64,000 nucleotides of DNA, from the NCBI GenBank assembly GCA_947359465.1, contig OX375876.1, positions 121,639,444 to 121,703,443 of the forward strand, in the 5' to 3' direction. This DNA comes from Metellina segmentata. Taxonomy: Eukaryota; Arthropoda; Arachnida; Araneae; Tetragnathidae. This document shows positions 11,200-23,399 of the stretch, piece after piece. Positions within the stretch are counted from its first letter, which is position 1; every line of letters begins with the position of its first letter. Position numbers and translations under genes: made by a program. Under the pieces are notes generated by a model. The model was not told the origin of the DNA. It saw only the letters and a list, made by a program, of their open reading frames with translations, and did no database searches.

Positions 11200-13440
11200 T
11201 TAAATTAAACTTTTTTGTGATTTTTAAAGTTGATTTTCGGATTGTTCATGATCGAATTTGTAAAAGAAGTACCATTTTAGGACGTTTTGTGACATAGTGC
11301 ATATACCCTATTGTTGAAATTTGCCAGGAAACTTATGAGCGGAGAGTATTGTGCTGATGAAACATGTTAACTCTTTGAAATAAACAGGAAAACTTACAAT
11401 AGGGGAAGACAGTGTTCTATCGTCTCCTGATGATGTTTCTTCGTCATGAGTTCATGGTTAATTCATTCCGAATTGCGCCATGAAAAACATTCCCTTCTAT
11501 TTCTCGACAGTTTTGAAATAAGACACCATACCCAGATAGTAAAAGTATATTGTTGCAGTCGCTCCAATAAAAAAAAATAGCTGATCTATGAGGATGAATG
11601 TCCGGGATTTATGTGAGCATTTATCATGCTTTTACGTAATGCATAAAAGGTAAATCAAATCAAACACCGTTATCAAATTATTATCAAATTTATAGCATTC
11701 TAGACAAAATTTGCATATTTCTATATCTTGAACAGTTGTTAATTCGATAAACTGCAAGCAGTACCTGTAATATGATATATATTCGTATATCCTTTGTTTA
11801 TCAATGTCATTTGGTATTACAATAACCTGCAATGTATAACACTATCAAATCTATTTCAGTTTTCGATATTTTCCCGTAAATTCCAAACTTTTCTTAGTGA
11901 TCTTCATTCGCAAATCAATGACGCAAACGAAATTCCCTCAAAATTTATCAGAACCTTTTAAAAGGTTTAATCCCTTAATGCTCTAACGGGAAGAAACCGT
12001 TTCCAGAAATAGTCTCCAGACCATTCCCAAATGAACACTACACGAAATTTAGTGTCATAACTTTAAGAACTTCCATTTGACTCTTAAAACTAACACCTTT
12101 GAGCCAAAGTAAAGAAAAAGGTTAAGGCTCCAAATGAGTTTGAGGATGAGGTAAAAGGGATGGTTTTTCAACTCTCGCCCAATGCTCTGAATCATAAAAT
12201 TTCTGCAGCTTCCTTTTTCCGTTTAAAATTAAGAACTTAGTAAGAATGAAATAACAGTTAAAAAAATTATAACGATAGTAATATCGTTTAAATCTTAAAT
12301 GCCACTGGGCTCACATTAAACACCCTTGAAAAGAATTAAGTACAATTTACGCACGTAAAACTTAATGCGTATACATGAAACTGGAGGCTGAAAAAATTGG
12401 TGAAACAGGTAAGTGTATTCTAAATCTATACGGCCATTTACTGAATCCTCAAAACAATTTTTAATCAAATCGTGAGAGTGTTTAATTTCGTGAGAGATAA
12501 AACCGAATTTTTAAATAAATCTTTTAAAGAACTTTTCATACATTGTTTGGGAACGTGAATAAATTTGCTTACATATTATTATGCGACGTTTGTTAAATTT
12601 TATGCTATATTTTGTTTTATTTTAATTATTTTTCGTTCTTATATATATTTTAAATATTATGTTCTATGTGATTTTTTTCTATTTTTAATGCTTTATAGGA
12701 TTAATATTAAATTATGATGCATACTTATGTGATTCATCGTTTATTATATGCTAGACTGTGGCGAGGCAGATGCGATTCAAACATTTAAAAGTTCTCATTG
12801 AACCAATTAATACTCGGTTCCAGTAATTTTTAACAGTTTCATTTGTTGAAACGTACCCTCATTGCAGGTTTCCCACAGTAAAATCACTTGTGAAAGGGAA
12901 TTAAAAGGATACATTTTTTAAATAGTAGAAACAAGCCTCTTGATAAACCCTATTTTAGTAACAATTTTAGTTGTTCAGATACACATTAAAGGTTAGAACA
13001 AAAAATGTGCTAATTAAATATCAAACAGGCGTTATAAATCTTTCCAAAAATTTAAATTTTAAAATTGAGTAACTAAATATTTACTTTATAAGGATTTGAT
13101 GACAATCTAGCGACAACATATCCCGATGTTTTTCGTTTATGTTTGCCATGGCTTGGAGGTAAAACTTGAGGACCTATAGAAAATTTTCTCCAAAACAAAA
13201 TTTAGAAAAATATTCTTTGTTCCGTTTACCATTTAAAAAAGGACTAAATTTTCGATGACTTTTCAAAAAAGTTGCCAACTTTTGAAAGCGGAGCTTTTGC
13301 GACGATTTTGCTTAAACAGACAGTTCTAGTCGCATATGTTGCAAAATAGTAGCATAAGTTGCCTTATAGTCTCCTATTGCAATCTTGTACTGCAATAATT
13401 TAAGAAAGTACTTACCAATGCTATTTCATGGGGTCGCACT
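11200..13440. other. AT-rich noncoding stretch
   Basis: No open frame with recognisable content and no repeat I can name. Confidence 0.55.
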
Positions 13441-13446
13441 TGCTCC

Positions 13447-14605
13447 ACATAATGGAGGAAGAGTAGGGGAAAGTTGGACAAAACCGGGTAGGTGGATAAA
13501 ACCGGGCCCCGGCGGTTATGGCTACATTATTACTGCCATATGTCGCATAACGCATGAACCTAGTTGCATGCTATTTGCAGTTGAAAGAAGGGCAGTGTAG
13601 ATTATGTGTTTGTCAATGCCGATGCTTTAAAACATTCGAGTAGAAAAGGATCTATTTCTACTCCACCGATTTTACTTGGTAGTTTCTAATTGCTTGAAGA
13701 TTTATTTTAGGTAAGTACAACATCTGATAATAACTCTTTCAGATATCATTTTAAATTATTAAACCATGTTTTGCATCATGTTTGAAATATGCTAAGTCTT
13801 TTTTTTCTGACTAATGACTTTGCCGGAGAAAACCGGGACATTGGCAGTCGTACAGGACCGGATAAGAATTGGAACTTGGAGAACAATAAAAAAAATAAAA
13901 CAAAAAATTAAAGCAGAAACTGATTAAGGCCCTTAAGCAAAAAGCGGTCAAAACACGGAAGAAAAAGTTCAGTATTAAAGCAGACTCCTTGTCATCAGAC
14001 GAAGGCAACGTGGAATATGACGAAACCTGTATCTTTTTAAATGAATTGTACGCCAGGTCAAAATATCTGGAAGGTTGTATATAGTGTCTCAATTATAAAG
14101 GATGGGCGCATAAAGCCTATAGCAATGCATAGAAGCATAATTAAAATTTAATTTGTTATTTCTGTTCTTAAAAGTCCTTAAAAATCTGATCAATTACCTT
14201 AAGTTACTAAACATTTCAAACACATTAAATTTAAAATTACTTATATTCCGTGATTTTTAAACCCACGTACGTTCTTCAGTTTAGGAAGGTCATTGAACTA
14301 ATTTATTGTTATAAATAAATATTTTAGCAGTAGAACAACTCTTTTAATTATTTCTATATATACCCAGTTTTATCCTACCTGGTCCGATAAAACCGGGTAC
14401 TTGCATACACTGAAAAAATAACTTATTTACCTCCAAAATAGAGTTCTTTCACATTGAAAAATATTTATATTTGGAACTTAAGAACTAATTTATCATTCAA
14501 ATAGAACTTGAATCAATTTTTACACGTAGGTGCTTAGGAAAAAAAAACACATTTTGGAACCCGGTTTTGTCCAACTTTCTCCTATACTTGTCCCATTATG
14601 GCTCC
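13447..14605 (+). mobile_element. Pogo-like Tc1/mariner relic
   Basis: An inverted repeat of about 40 bp lies at 13448-13490 and 14557-14601, with core AAGTTGGACAAAACCGGGT and an outer CATAATGG word on both arms. Further AAAACCGGG words lie inside both ends (near 13498, 13828, 14390). The interior holds the C-terminal zinc-finger remnant described separately. Ends of the TAGGGGAAAGTTGG kind together with that tail point to a pogo/Tigger-type element. Most of the transposase is missing. Confidence 0.55.
13930..14132 (+). pseudogene. Transposase C-terminal zinc-finger remnant (pogo/Tigger type)
   Basis: The plus frame reads a basic run (KAVKTRKKKFS), an acidic run (SSDEGNVEYDE) and then CIFLNELYARSKYLEGC, one stop, and GWAHKAY. 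In pogo-like DDE proteins of arthropods the C terminus is a Cys-rich finger of the form C-x-x-C...EGWIQC...C...WAH...C. Here the first Cys, the EG and the WAH survive. Several Cys are replaced and there is an in-frame stop, so it is a relic. Confidence 0.5.
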
Positions 14606-14609
14606 CAAT

Positions 14610-17165
14610 AGACTGTCAGTATAGATATTCATATCCCTAGTATATAATGTATAGTTGTATACCGTTGGAACCAACTTCTCACCAAGTTTTATAAATCCTG
14701 TGCAAGTAATTGACTTCGGACGAAAAACAAAAGCTATGTCTACTCATCGTAAAAACACTTGTGCAACAACATATAGAACATGTGCGTTGATAAGCAGACT
14801 ATGTTTAAAACCGATGTATTGCATATTGCTTGTTTTAATTTAAATAGTTTACATCTACATTATGGATAACTATTGACTCACTCAGATAACAAGGACAATA
14901 TTATAACAAAACCAAAAGGTACGTTCATGAAGTTTGAAAAGTAATCAGAAGTTTCAGGATCATTGGAAATATTTTACAAATAAATTACTGTATACTGTTT
15001 TTTAATACTTACACTATAAATTACTGTTTAATTTCCCCTTGTTAAAAACTTTCCACTACAAAGTTGTTCCCTTTCGTGTTTAAAATATAATTTGGTATTC
15101 AACAACCGATATTACAAACTATTATTCATTTAATGCGTAACGCCTTTTTATGCTTCTTCTCTTCTCGTAACATGCCACGACAAATATGAACGGTAAGATG
15201 AATCCGTTAATAATTCTCGTTGGTACGAATCAATTATAAAACTACCATTCTAGTTTTCAAACTCTGATATCACACAGTCGAATAAACGAACCTTAGTTCA
15301 CTCTATTTCGATTTTTGCGGTAATAGTTATAGTTCGTTTTTGATATTCGTGTGGAACACTTATTACGTATTAGCATCGTTGATAGAGCTTTTCTTCAAAT
15401 TATAGAATTACGCATATTATCGCGAATAAAACTTTTCTGTCAATTATACTGCGACAATGTATTCCACGTGGACCATAAAGTTTGGAGAGTGTTTCAAAAA
15501 GACGTTTGCAGCAGCTCTAATAAAGGTAATCGAATGAAGGATTTAAATTTTCATTATTAGTAATTATTATTATTAGCAGAAATACCCGGCTTTGCTCGGG
15601 TTGAATTAATAATACATTGATTGTAAAGTCATCATCAATTATTTTTCTTAAAAGAATGTTAGCATTATTTAAGTGTACGAAACAAAATTTTAATATCCAT
15701 TTTAGCTTCTCCATCGCTTCTACAATTTACTTGGGACGCAAATATACATACATCTTATATCCAACCACATAATCCATTTCATATTCGTCTCACTTCTGCT
15801 GAAGGTTTTTTTTCTGAAGTGACTAGTACCGAAGTTTATTTTGAGTTTTCAAGTGACTACAAATGTTCCCGTGCATTCATTTTCAGTAAAAATGGCGAAT
15901 TTTTAGCGGATAGTCTTGCACTTACTTTTCCTGTGAATATGTTTTACTTGTGCCATTCTTGCCCCTAGTATGCGATATTTTCGTTACTAGTATAGTTTGA
16001 AGCAAACGCATTTTTTTTTGAAAATTCCATTCAGCGGCATGTAGAATAACAGAGCTTTTGTTAGAAATACATGTCATCAGAGTAGACAAATTAAGCTCAA
16101 TCGATTGCAATTTTTTAATAAACAGAAGGTTGATTTTACAGCGCTTTTACAAAAAGGAAATCATTGATGTCAACGAACGATTCGCATGTATCTAAGTTGC
16201 GTAAGAACAGCTTCAATAAATAGAGTAAGCAATCTCGACATTTTGTCTCTTAAGACATAAAATTTCCATTTTACTAAATTTACAAATTACTTAGTATGAT
16301 GTTATTCGAAGATCAACAAAGTCTTGTTAAAAATTCCCTTTTCTCCAAAACACAATTAGTTTTAAATTGAACCCTTATGGTACTTTTTAGACAAAACAAA
16401 ATTTGGTTTCTAAATAGAAAGCACGTACCTATTTAGAATGATATATGCAGTTACTTGACTTAGGAGTACAGCTTTCAATAACATCCATACGAAAAACAAA
16501 TTAAATTTAACTTATTTTAATCGTCTTTCAGTGAAAAGCTATATCAAAATTTTGAAATATATTTGAACTAAAAAGTATGACTACCCGTTTAAATTTAACA
16601 AACCCATCTAATTTTAAAGTTTTTTTTAAATTTTTCTAGTCATTTTAAAATACAAATTACACACTTTAAAAATATTTTGATTGGTAAATTTTATTTATTT
16701 TTATTATCTGCACACTAGTACGTATTCAATCAAAGATTTAAAGAAAGTTTGTGTAAGTATAGATATACCACAACAAAAGTACCCATGTCTAGGGATATTT
16801 TGCAGGAAATAAATACTAAAAATCCAACTACTAAATAATATTTCTGGAATAGGTAATATACTGGAACACATAAGCAAACAGAAACAAAATTCCAATCCCT
16901 TAAAAAAGACAGAATTCTCAAAAAGAATATCTCTTCTAGTGTGTTGAATTTCGACTTCCTGAATACATTCTGAAGTAAAACAATTCGACAAAAACTTTAA
17001 TAATATTGATAAAGATAATAATGATTTATATACAAAAAAAGAACACATATTTTTAATACTTGGGAATCATCAAATATAACCGCAATCATCTCGTTGTCAA
17101 CTCAAATACCCCAAACAATAATTATAAATCAAATTAAAAAATTAAACATTAATTCTCAGGTTGTC
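14610..17165. other. AT-rich noncoding stretch
   Basis: No gene recognised. Minus frames such as 16704-17048 (114 aa) are Phe/Leu/Cys-rich translations of AT-rich DNA without domain signs. A word AATACCCGGCTTTGCTCGGG near 15583 is of a kind common in dispersed arthropod repeats. Confidence 0.5.
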
Positions 17166-17639
17166 AGATACCGAGTAGGATAATTACGCTTTTTATGATC
17201 AATGAGTTTATGGTTTGGACTTTTCGAGCTTCATTACAAAATTTAAGTAAATATACTATTAACTGGTATAAATATTCTCTCTCTCTATTTCTTCATTAAT
17301 CAAATATTTATAAATAACTTACATCATAAGAAGAATAAAGAGTCAGTTCAAACATAAATTTTAATTTGGTTAAATAAAACTTTTTCGTTCAACGCTGGTA
17401 TAATAAGCTGAGCTGTGTACATCAATCGAGTTATACTCAATGTTTGAGTTTATCGTTTGGACTTTTCGTGTTCCGTTACAAAATTTAAGTAAACATAAAA
17501 TTAAATATTCTATATATTCTTTCTGCATCAATCAAATCTATATAAATAAGAATGGAGTGTTTGTTTGTACATTCAATATTTTCGACCCATTTTAAGTTTT
17601 CTGTCCGTTTTGGACCCTTCTGATGCTAAATCTGCCCTT

Positions 17640-17712
17640 TTCGCGTTTAGTGTCTGTCTGTCTATCTATCTGTCCATCTGTCTGTCTGGTCTGTATGTAT
17701 GTATGTATGTAT
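17640..17712 (+). repeat. Compound tetranucleotide microsatellite
   Basis: Runs of TGTC, TATC and TGTC units followed by five TATG-type units. The 81-aa frame 17565-17810 runs through it and is a translation artefact. Confidence 0.85.
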
Positions 17713-18718
17713 TGTATATACGCTATCCACGTCCACACGGTTTAATATATTTTCATGGAATTTTGCATACAGTGAGTACTTATCTTCATTTAGTGAGTCG
17801 AATTGATTGAGAAAGTCTGTCTGTCCGTCTTTCTGTTCTATGTTCTATTTTGTGTTTGTGTGTTTGGGCAGACATCACATGAATTGTATTCCTGATATTT
17901 GATTGCAATGTAATTTATTTTATACATTATTTATTGGTTTAGTGAATGCCGTATTAAACATTCCTTTATTGTTATATTTAGTTTTAGTTTCTCGCTAAAA
18001 CACCTGAGTAAGTATACTTAAATCAACCATAATTTGGTAGTTTTGGAAAAATTGGAATGTATATTGAATAGTACGATTACTTTGATTGCTTTACCAGTAC
18101 TGCTAAAAAGATAATTGTTCTTCAAATAATTTTTTTTTTAATGGAATTTCACTTATTTTTATGGAATTATATTTTTATCTCACGCAACACCATCACAAAG
18201 TATTCGACTTAAAAATGGCAGGTAAGTCAGAATAAATGTTCAGTAACACTATTATTGAAAGAATAATGCCGTTATTGACACAATAATAATGCTTAAAAAA
18301 TCCGAACTAGAACTTTTCAAACATTAAAAAATTCGGTGTCATAATGACACGAGAAGATTGCAAAATTTCGTTATGTCACATACCGAATGCAAGAGTGCCA
18401 AAAGTAAAAAAAAAATTGTTTTGTTGACTATGAGTGCGAGAGCACTCATCGTAAATCGTAATTTTTATTAATTGAGTTGAACATGAAAAGAACTTAAAGG
18501 GAATTTCAAATCTCCCTCAAAATCGTATTGTGTAGTAGTAACCTTAGTGTCACCTTTCGTCATTTTGTAGCTTTGTCATACAACAAGGGTGCGATGGATG
18601 TGAAATGTATTACATGAATGTATATGTATGGGTAGGATTTGTGTCCAAAGTAAGCTGTAGAAATTTAAAAAATGGCGAAAGGTATTCAAATAAATTTTTA
18701 TTTTACAAAAAACGTAAG

Positions 18719-18845
18719 TCATTATATATTTTCTATTATATATACATTATTTCGTCATTATATATTTTCTTATTATATATACATTGTTTCGTCATTATAT
18801 ATTTTCTTATTATGTATACATTATTTCGTCATCATATATACTCTT
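18719..18845 (+). repeat. Tandem repeat, period about 37 bp
   Basis: Three and a half copies of an AT-rich unit containing CATTATATATTTTCTTATTA and ending in TTTCGT. The tyrosine/isoleucine-rich frames over it (82 and 76 aa) are produced by the repeat. Confidence 0.8.
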
Positions 18846-19564
18846 CAATTTAGAGTAAACCAACTCAAACCGAGTAAGGTCGGGTATTTTGCTAGTCTAT
18901 AAATATTATTTTCATCATAAAAAGAAGTAAAAAGTCAATTCAAACATGAACATTATAATTTAATTTGTTTAAAAAATTGTTCTTCGATCAACACTGGTAA
19001 CGCAATCTGAGATGCGTATAGCAATCGTTTTATACTCAATGTTATTTCTATGGCGATTTAAAATTGCTTTTGGCTTAGGCCTTAGGTCAATTTTTGGCCT
19101 CTTAGGATTCGAATTTTTCAAAATATTTTCTCAGTGCACCCTTACGGTATAAGAATAATCACCCTGCAAAATTTCAGCTTCCTAGGACTTGTATTTCTTG
19201 AGATACAGTGATGAGTGAGTCAATCAGTCATTGAGTGATATTTGAATTTTATATATATAGAGATTAGGATAACTGATATAATATTACTTGAATACAAAGA
19301 GGTTATTTTAGCTTTTATGTGCAACAACAACTGAACCAAAAGTAGCTCTTTTTTTAATTATTTGCGTGTATGTCCATTTACTGAACGTGGTATGGCACAG
19401 CAGGCCAAATATGTCCCATGTGCTCTGAAACCCTCACCTTTTTGATTTGTAAAATGAAGTACGTCTAATTTTTATCATAGCTTTGTTGGTTGGATTTTTA
19501 TGTTGCAAGGACCAGATTTGACCGGGCAATGATGTTTTTCCGAAACGTAAATGGATGCACCCAA

Positions 19565-19890
19565 TGGTAGGTAAGTAGTTGAATTAACGTTGTACGGAGG
19601 CAACATAAAGTGCTATTGGCGACGTTTTGGAATCAGTTCCGAAAAGAAAGATCCTAGGACAACATCTTGTAATTTTGAACCGCGGTCACACCTGAACTGG
19701 CACCTCACTCTCCAAACTTCCACACCACGTCCACGTGCGAACATTTGAGGACACAATGGATTAAACGTTCACCAGTCCCATGTAAACGGCAGTCTTGCAT
19801 CGAGTTTCGAATTTGCAAACTTATTAAACATTACCTACTCTTGCAACAGATCTACCCCAACCACAAACAAGAGACGTTTACTGATACAAA
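19565..19890 (-). mobile_element. SINE-like repeat, nearly full length
   Basis: On the minus strand the copy reads from GGTTGGGGTAGATCTGTTGC through AAATTCGAAACTCGATG, a central GTGGTGTGGAAGTTTGGAGA and GGTTCAAAATTACAAG to a CTACCTACC-like 3' end. The first 60 bases have the layout of a tRNA-derived pol III promoter (A-box-like and degraded B-box-like words). The same order of words is present in at least seven other places in this window. Confidence 0.65.
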
Positions 19891-20818
19891 AGAGTGAAAC
19901 TACACCCAGGATAATAAATAAATCAAACATGTGCTGTCCACTGCTAGGTGGCTGTTTAAGAGAGTAATACTACTGAGCCAACAGCCTTTTTGGATGGAGA
20001 TTATGTTCATATCTTTACTCATGGAATATTTATTACTCATAGAATGTCTTCGTAATAATATATAGTCATTTGTATTTTAAAAAAAGGAACGTCAAAAGTC
20101 CTCGAAATGGTGATAAATCAAATTTGTTCCCAACATGATTTTTATTCACAAATGTTTTTCGTTAAATTGGAAAAGATGCTGTTGGGGACTACTTTCTAAA
20201 TTATATCGTCAGTATGGCGTGGTGCTCAATACTTTCCTGAACTGCCACCATTTCTACTGATGAAAAAAAAAAACCATCTGCTACCTTTAAAAGTTACAAG
20301 TAATATGGGGGTATTTTGTTCCCTCAGAGGAAACTTTGCTTCCGAAATGGGAAAAAGTTTTCGATGACGTCACAATGGTGATGTGGTTCGATTGGGTCAA
20401 TAACAGAGTAACTCTCTGGGAACATGGACTTTAACTTTTAACATGGACTTAAACCAAGTGAGAGAGGAGAAGGTTATTTCATTGTTATCCAACGTTTTTT
20501 GTGTAATTCGTGATACAGTAAACGGTGATTTGTTAATTATAAACATTCCACACATGTGGCAGCAACCAATCCAAGTAAATGGCATAATGTTGTATTAAGA
20601 AACTATCTGAGAGTTAAATAAGCGAATCAATTTTGATTTTCCTCTGTTATTGTTGTGTATATTATAGTTTGTTTTCCTTGGGGTAACATCGCACCCAAAA
20701 ATAGGGTGTCTTTGCACCACAATAAATGTTGGAGCACCACACAAACTGTAAAAGGAAAGATACCATTGAAACAGATACCTGTGAGGACAACTCCAGGTCA
20801 GTTCGTAGTAGGGATGTC

Positions 20819-21356
20819 TAGAGTGCCTATATAATAAGAGTGGCGACATACGGGAAACACTTTCTGATTGGCTTAGAGACCTTTTCTACCGCCCGAGGCG
20901 GTCTTTTCCTAGCTCCCGTAGACTTAACATGGGAACTTTTTGTGTGTTCTAGAAAAACGTGTGTACATTAAATTAAAAAGAAAATATAGCTTATTCATGT
21001 TCCATTTCGTGTTCTAGAATGTTTATTTATTATTATTTTAGTGTTTTGTCAGTATAAATTTGAAGACTTTTTAAATAAATAGCTTTTTTTTTTAACGAGA
21101 CGATGTTTCTCACAATCTAAATTAGCGCGTTGTGCAATCCATCTCATCAATTACGCATGTAATTGAGCGTTTTTATGATTCATTTTTCCGAATGTATCCG
21201 TATTATAACAATCATATGCTTTTGGTTCTCCCTGAAATGATGTATTAATTCGCCCAGCAACCTTTGAGACGATTCTGGTAGAAAAATAGACTGCCGCACA
21301 TGCGCATTGGGCCAAATTTGGTCCCTTGTCGCCACTCTTATTATATAGGCACTCTA
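20819..21356. mobile_element. hAT-type MITE nested in the larger hAT element
   Basis: Perfect 30-bp inverted repeats at 20819-20848 and 21327-21356 (start TAGAGTGCCTATATAATAAG) enclose 478 bp without coding sequence. The flanking 8 bp are GGGATGTC on both sides (20811-20818 and 21357-21364), part of the terminal repeat of the host element. It therefore inserted after the larger element was in place or while it was mobile. Confidence 0.9.
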
Positions 21357-22212
21357 GGGATGTCAACTCTCAGAAAATAACCGGTTTTTGGTAAACCGTT
21401 TTTTTTTCGTCCGGTAATAACTGCTTCGGTTTAACCGAGTAATAAAAACAGTTTTTAAAATAACCGAAAAAAAAAACGATTTTTAAAAACTTCAAGGTAT
21501 TTCTATTTAGTTGTATATAAAAAATTATAAATGTAATTAACTGTTTTTATTTATCACTTCACAACCGTTACACAAATTAACATTAATTCTAAAAAAACCA
21601 AAATTTAATTGTTTCAAAAGGAAGGTACACAAAATAATAAAATAATTGAAACATTAGTTACCTTCTTAATATTGTTTTATCTATTCAACACAATATTTTT
21701 TTATTTACTCTGCTCACAAATACCTTAACCCTAAAAGAAATTCGCGTTTACTGATTTTTTTTACATTGTGATGATACCTTATTTACTTATATTACTATAC
21801 TATACAAAAGTATAAAATTATAAATGGTTACATTTTAGATCTATGAAAAACAACTGTTATTCCAAACTTATGTTAATTCAAAACCTTTATCTATTTTTTT
21901 CCTAAATTTATTTCAAATTTTAACATATAAATATAAAATTAATGCTAGAAAGTAGTTGCATGGGATGTTCATAGCACACTTTTTCTGAACTTTAACTTAT
22001 TTAGTTACTGTATATTGTTAATACTTTGAGGTAAAATGGTCAAAACGGTATTGGACTGACTGTCAAGCGATTAGCAACTTGAAGGTAATTAATCGATAGC
22101 TGATTTAACTGATCCAGGAATTTATAAAATTTTTCCGGAAAAGGTTTGAAATTTTGTGGGGGCACTCAATCCATTTACTCAAAGGTTAAAAGGAAAAAAT
22201 ATTTAAACTTAC

Positions 22213-22319
22213 CTTTTCATCTTGAAAATTCGGATGTGTGTACTTGAGATGTTACCGTAAATTCGAGGTTCCTCCTCCACTTTTAATTGGCTTCAGGCAA
22301 AAATTACATTGAGCTTCGT
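22213..22319 (-). pseudogene. BED-type zinc finger remnant of hAT transposase
   Basis: The minus strand reads QCNFCLKPIKSGGGTSNLR, one stop, then HLKYTHPNFQDEK. This is the C-x2-C...H-x4-H layout of the BED finger at the N terminus of hAT (ZBED-like) transposases, which binds subterminal DNA. The codon between Arg and His is a stop. A GTAAGT donor follows directly (plus 22207-22212), as at the end of a first exon. The rest of the transposase is not seen. Confidence 0.75.
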
Positions 22320-22321
22320 TT

Positions 22322-22324
<3 letters not shown>

Positions 22325-22358
<34 letters not shown>
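22325..22358 (+). repeat. CT dinucleotide microsatellite
   Basis: Seventeen uninterrupted TC/CT units, inside the hAT element just upstream of the BED finger remnant. Confidence 0.95.
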
Positions 22359-23399
22359 GTTTAGCAAAATATTTCCAAACATTCCACAAAGGCATAGCGG
22401 TTAGACGGTGGGATGAAAACTTTGAAGCTCAGTGTCCGTAACTAATAACTACATAAATAGAACGCTATCAGAGGAAGGAAATAGAAAAATGACTAACTGC
22501 ATTGACTGTAGCCACTTAGTCACATGTATTCCAATGAATTTTGTGATTGCTATCTCGAATACTTTTTTAGATCTTATTCGCTTACTTTATCATTATTACG
22601 CTTTCATTTTGTTGATGAATACTTGCTATTTCTGTTTGCGAGAACAAAAGTTCAGATCATTTACATTTGAGCACACTTATTAAAAACACGAGGCGAGTTG
22701 CAATACACTTCTCCATAAATCAGATACAAATATAACATTTGAAAAAACGAAAGCACTTTCACAAACATTACTTGCCCCGATTCAAACTCGGCGACTGTGA
22801 AGATATGTGTTAGGCATCTCCTGTGCTGAATTTTATATCGTAGTTAAACGTTGTTTTTTATAAATGTAATTAGGATCATTGCTCACACCTTTGTTTATAC
22901 CTCAAGCCGCATAGACTAAACAATGCAGTCACAGAATGGGAACAATCTATGTCACGGAAGTGGTTGAAAAGGGACATAAACTATGTGGATCTCGAAAAAT
23001 CAGCTATGAAAAAAGAACAATTTGCATCCCATAAACACACAGGACACGAATATAATTTTCTTGAATTTTCGGGGCCGGTTAGTTTAAACCGGTTAACCTA
23101 AATGAAAAACCCGATTTATCGGTTTAACAGGACGGTTATTGACATCCCTAGTTCGTAGTCGTGCGGTATGATAGCGAAATATATCCGGGGAAGATTATTA
23201 GCTGGGATGAAGAAATGCTGAGTTTAGCCCAATGGTTTGCGCAGCCTAAAATGCTTGAAGTGGCCTTCCAAACTAGACGACATCCCCTACAATTAGAACT
23301 ATGTTCTTGGATCAATCGATCCCCCAAAGGTCATCTCTACGAGAGGGTATTTTATGGTCCCTGAACTCCTAGAAGTGATGAAGTTTGCCTAGGTTTCGT

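Larger units (their letters stand above)
17170..19262. repeat. Composite block of dispersed and local repeats
   Basis: A segment at about 17205-17253 (TTTATGGTTTGGACTTTTCG...CAAAATTTAAGTAAA) recurs near 17449, offset about 244 bp. The piece at 17310-17445 recurs in diverged form at 18905-19040. The block begins with CTATATAAATAAGAATGGAGTG-like sequence near 17538 and ends with a TATATATATAGAGA run near 19250, typical of the edges of an old dispersed element. No coding region was found. Confidence 0.5.
20809..23150 (-). mobile_element. hAT (Ac-like) element, nonautonomous relic
   Basis: It begins TAGGGATGTC and ends GACATCCCTA, and is flanked by the identical 8 bp GTTCGTAG (20801-20808 and 23151-23158). 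TAGGGATG ends and 8-bp duplications are the Ac-type hAT signature. Subterminal AACCGGTTT words occur inside both ends. The only coding trace is a BED zinc finger on the minus strand near 22213-22319. The catalytic region is absent. Another hAT MITE sits inside its left terminal repeat. Confidence 0.8.
20745..23390 (+). pseudogene. Decayed open frame split by a hAT insertion
   Basis: Before the hAT element (20770-20808) the frame reads KQIPVRTTPGQFV. After it (from 23151) it continues VVRYDSEIYPGKIISWDEE, and with small frame shifts LKWPSKLDDIPYN, then IDPPKVISTRGYFMVPELLE and a stop near 23385. With the 8-bp target duplication counted once, the frame runs straight across the insertion. The pattern resembles a C-terminal domain seen in many uncharacterised invertebrate proteins, some transposon-linked (receive-type VVRYDGEYYPG followed by KWP.K.D). 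I cannot name its function, and the upstream part is not recognisable. Confidence 0.45.

Noticed and set aside
13811..14092. 93-aa minus-strand frame
   Set aside because: It is antisense to the pogo-like zinc-finger remnant, which reads better on the plus strand.
16704..17048. 114-aa minus-strand frame
   Set aside because: Phe/Leu/Cys-rich translation of AT-rich DNA with no family resemblance and no splice or start context.
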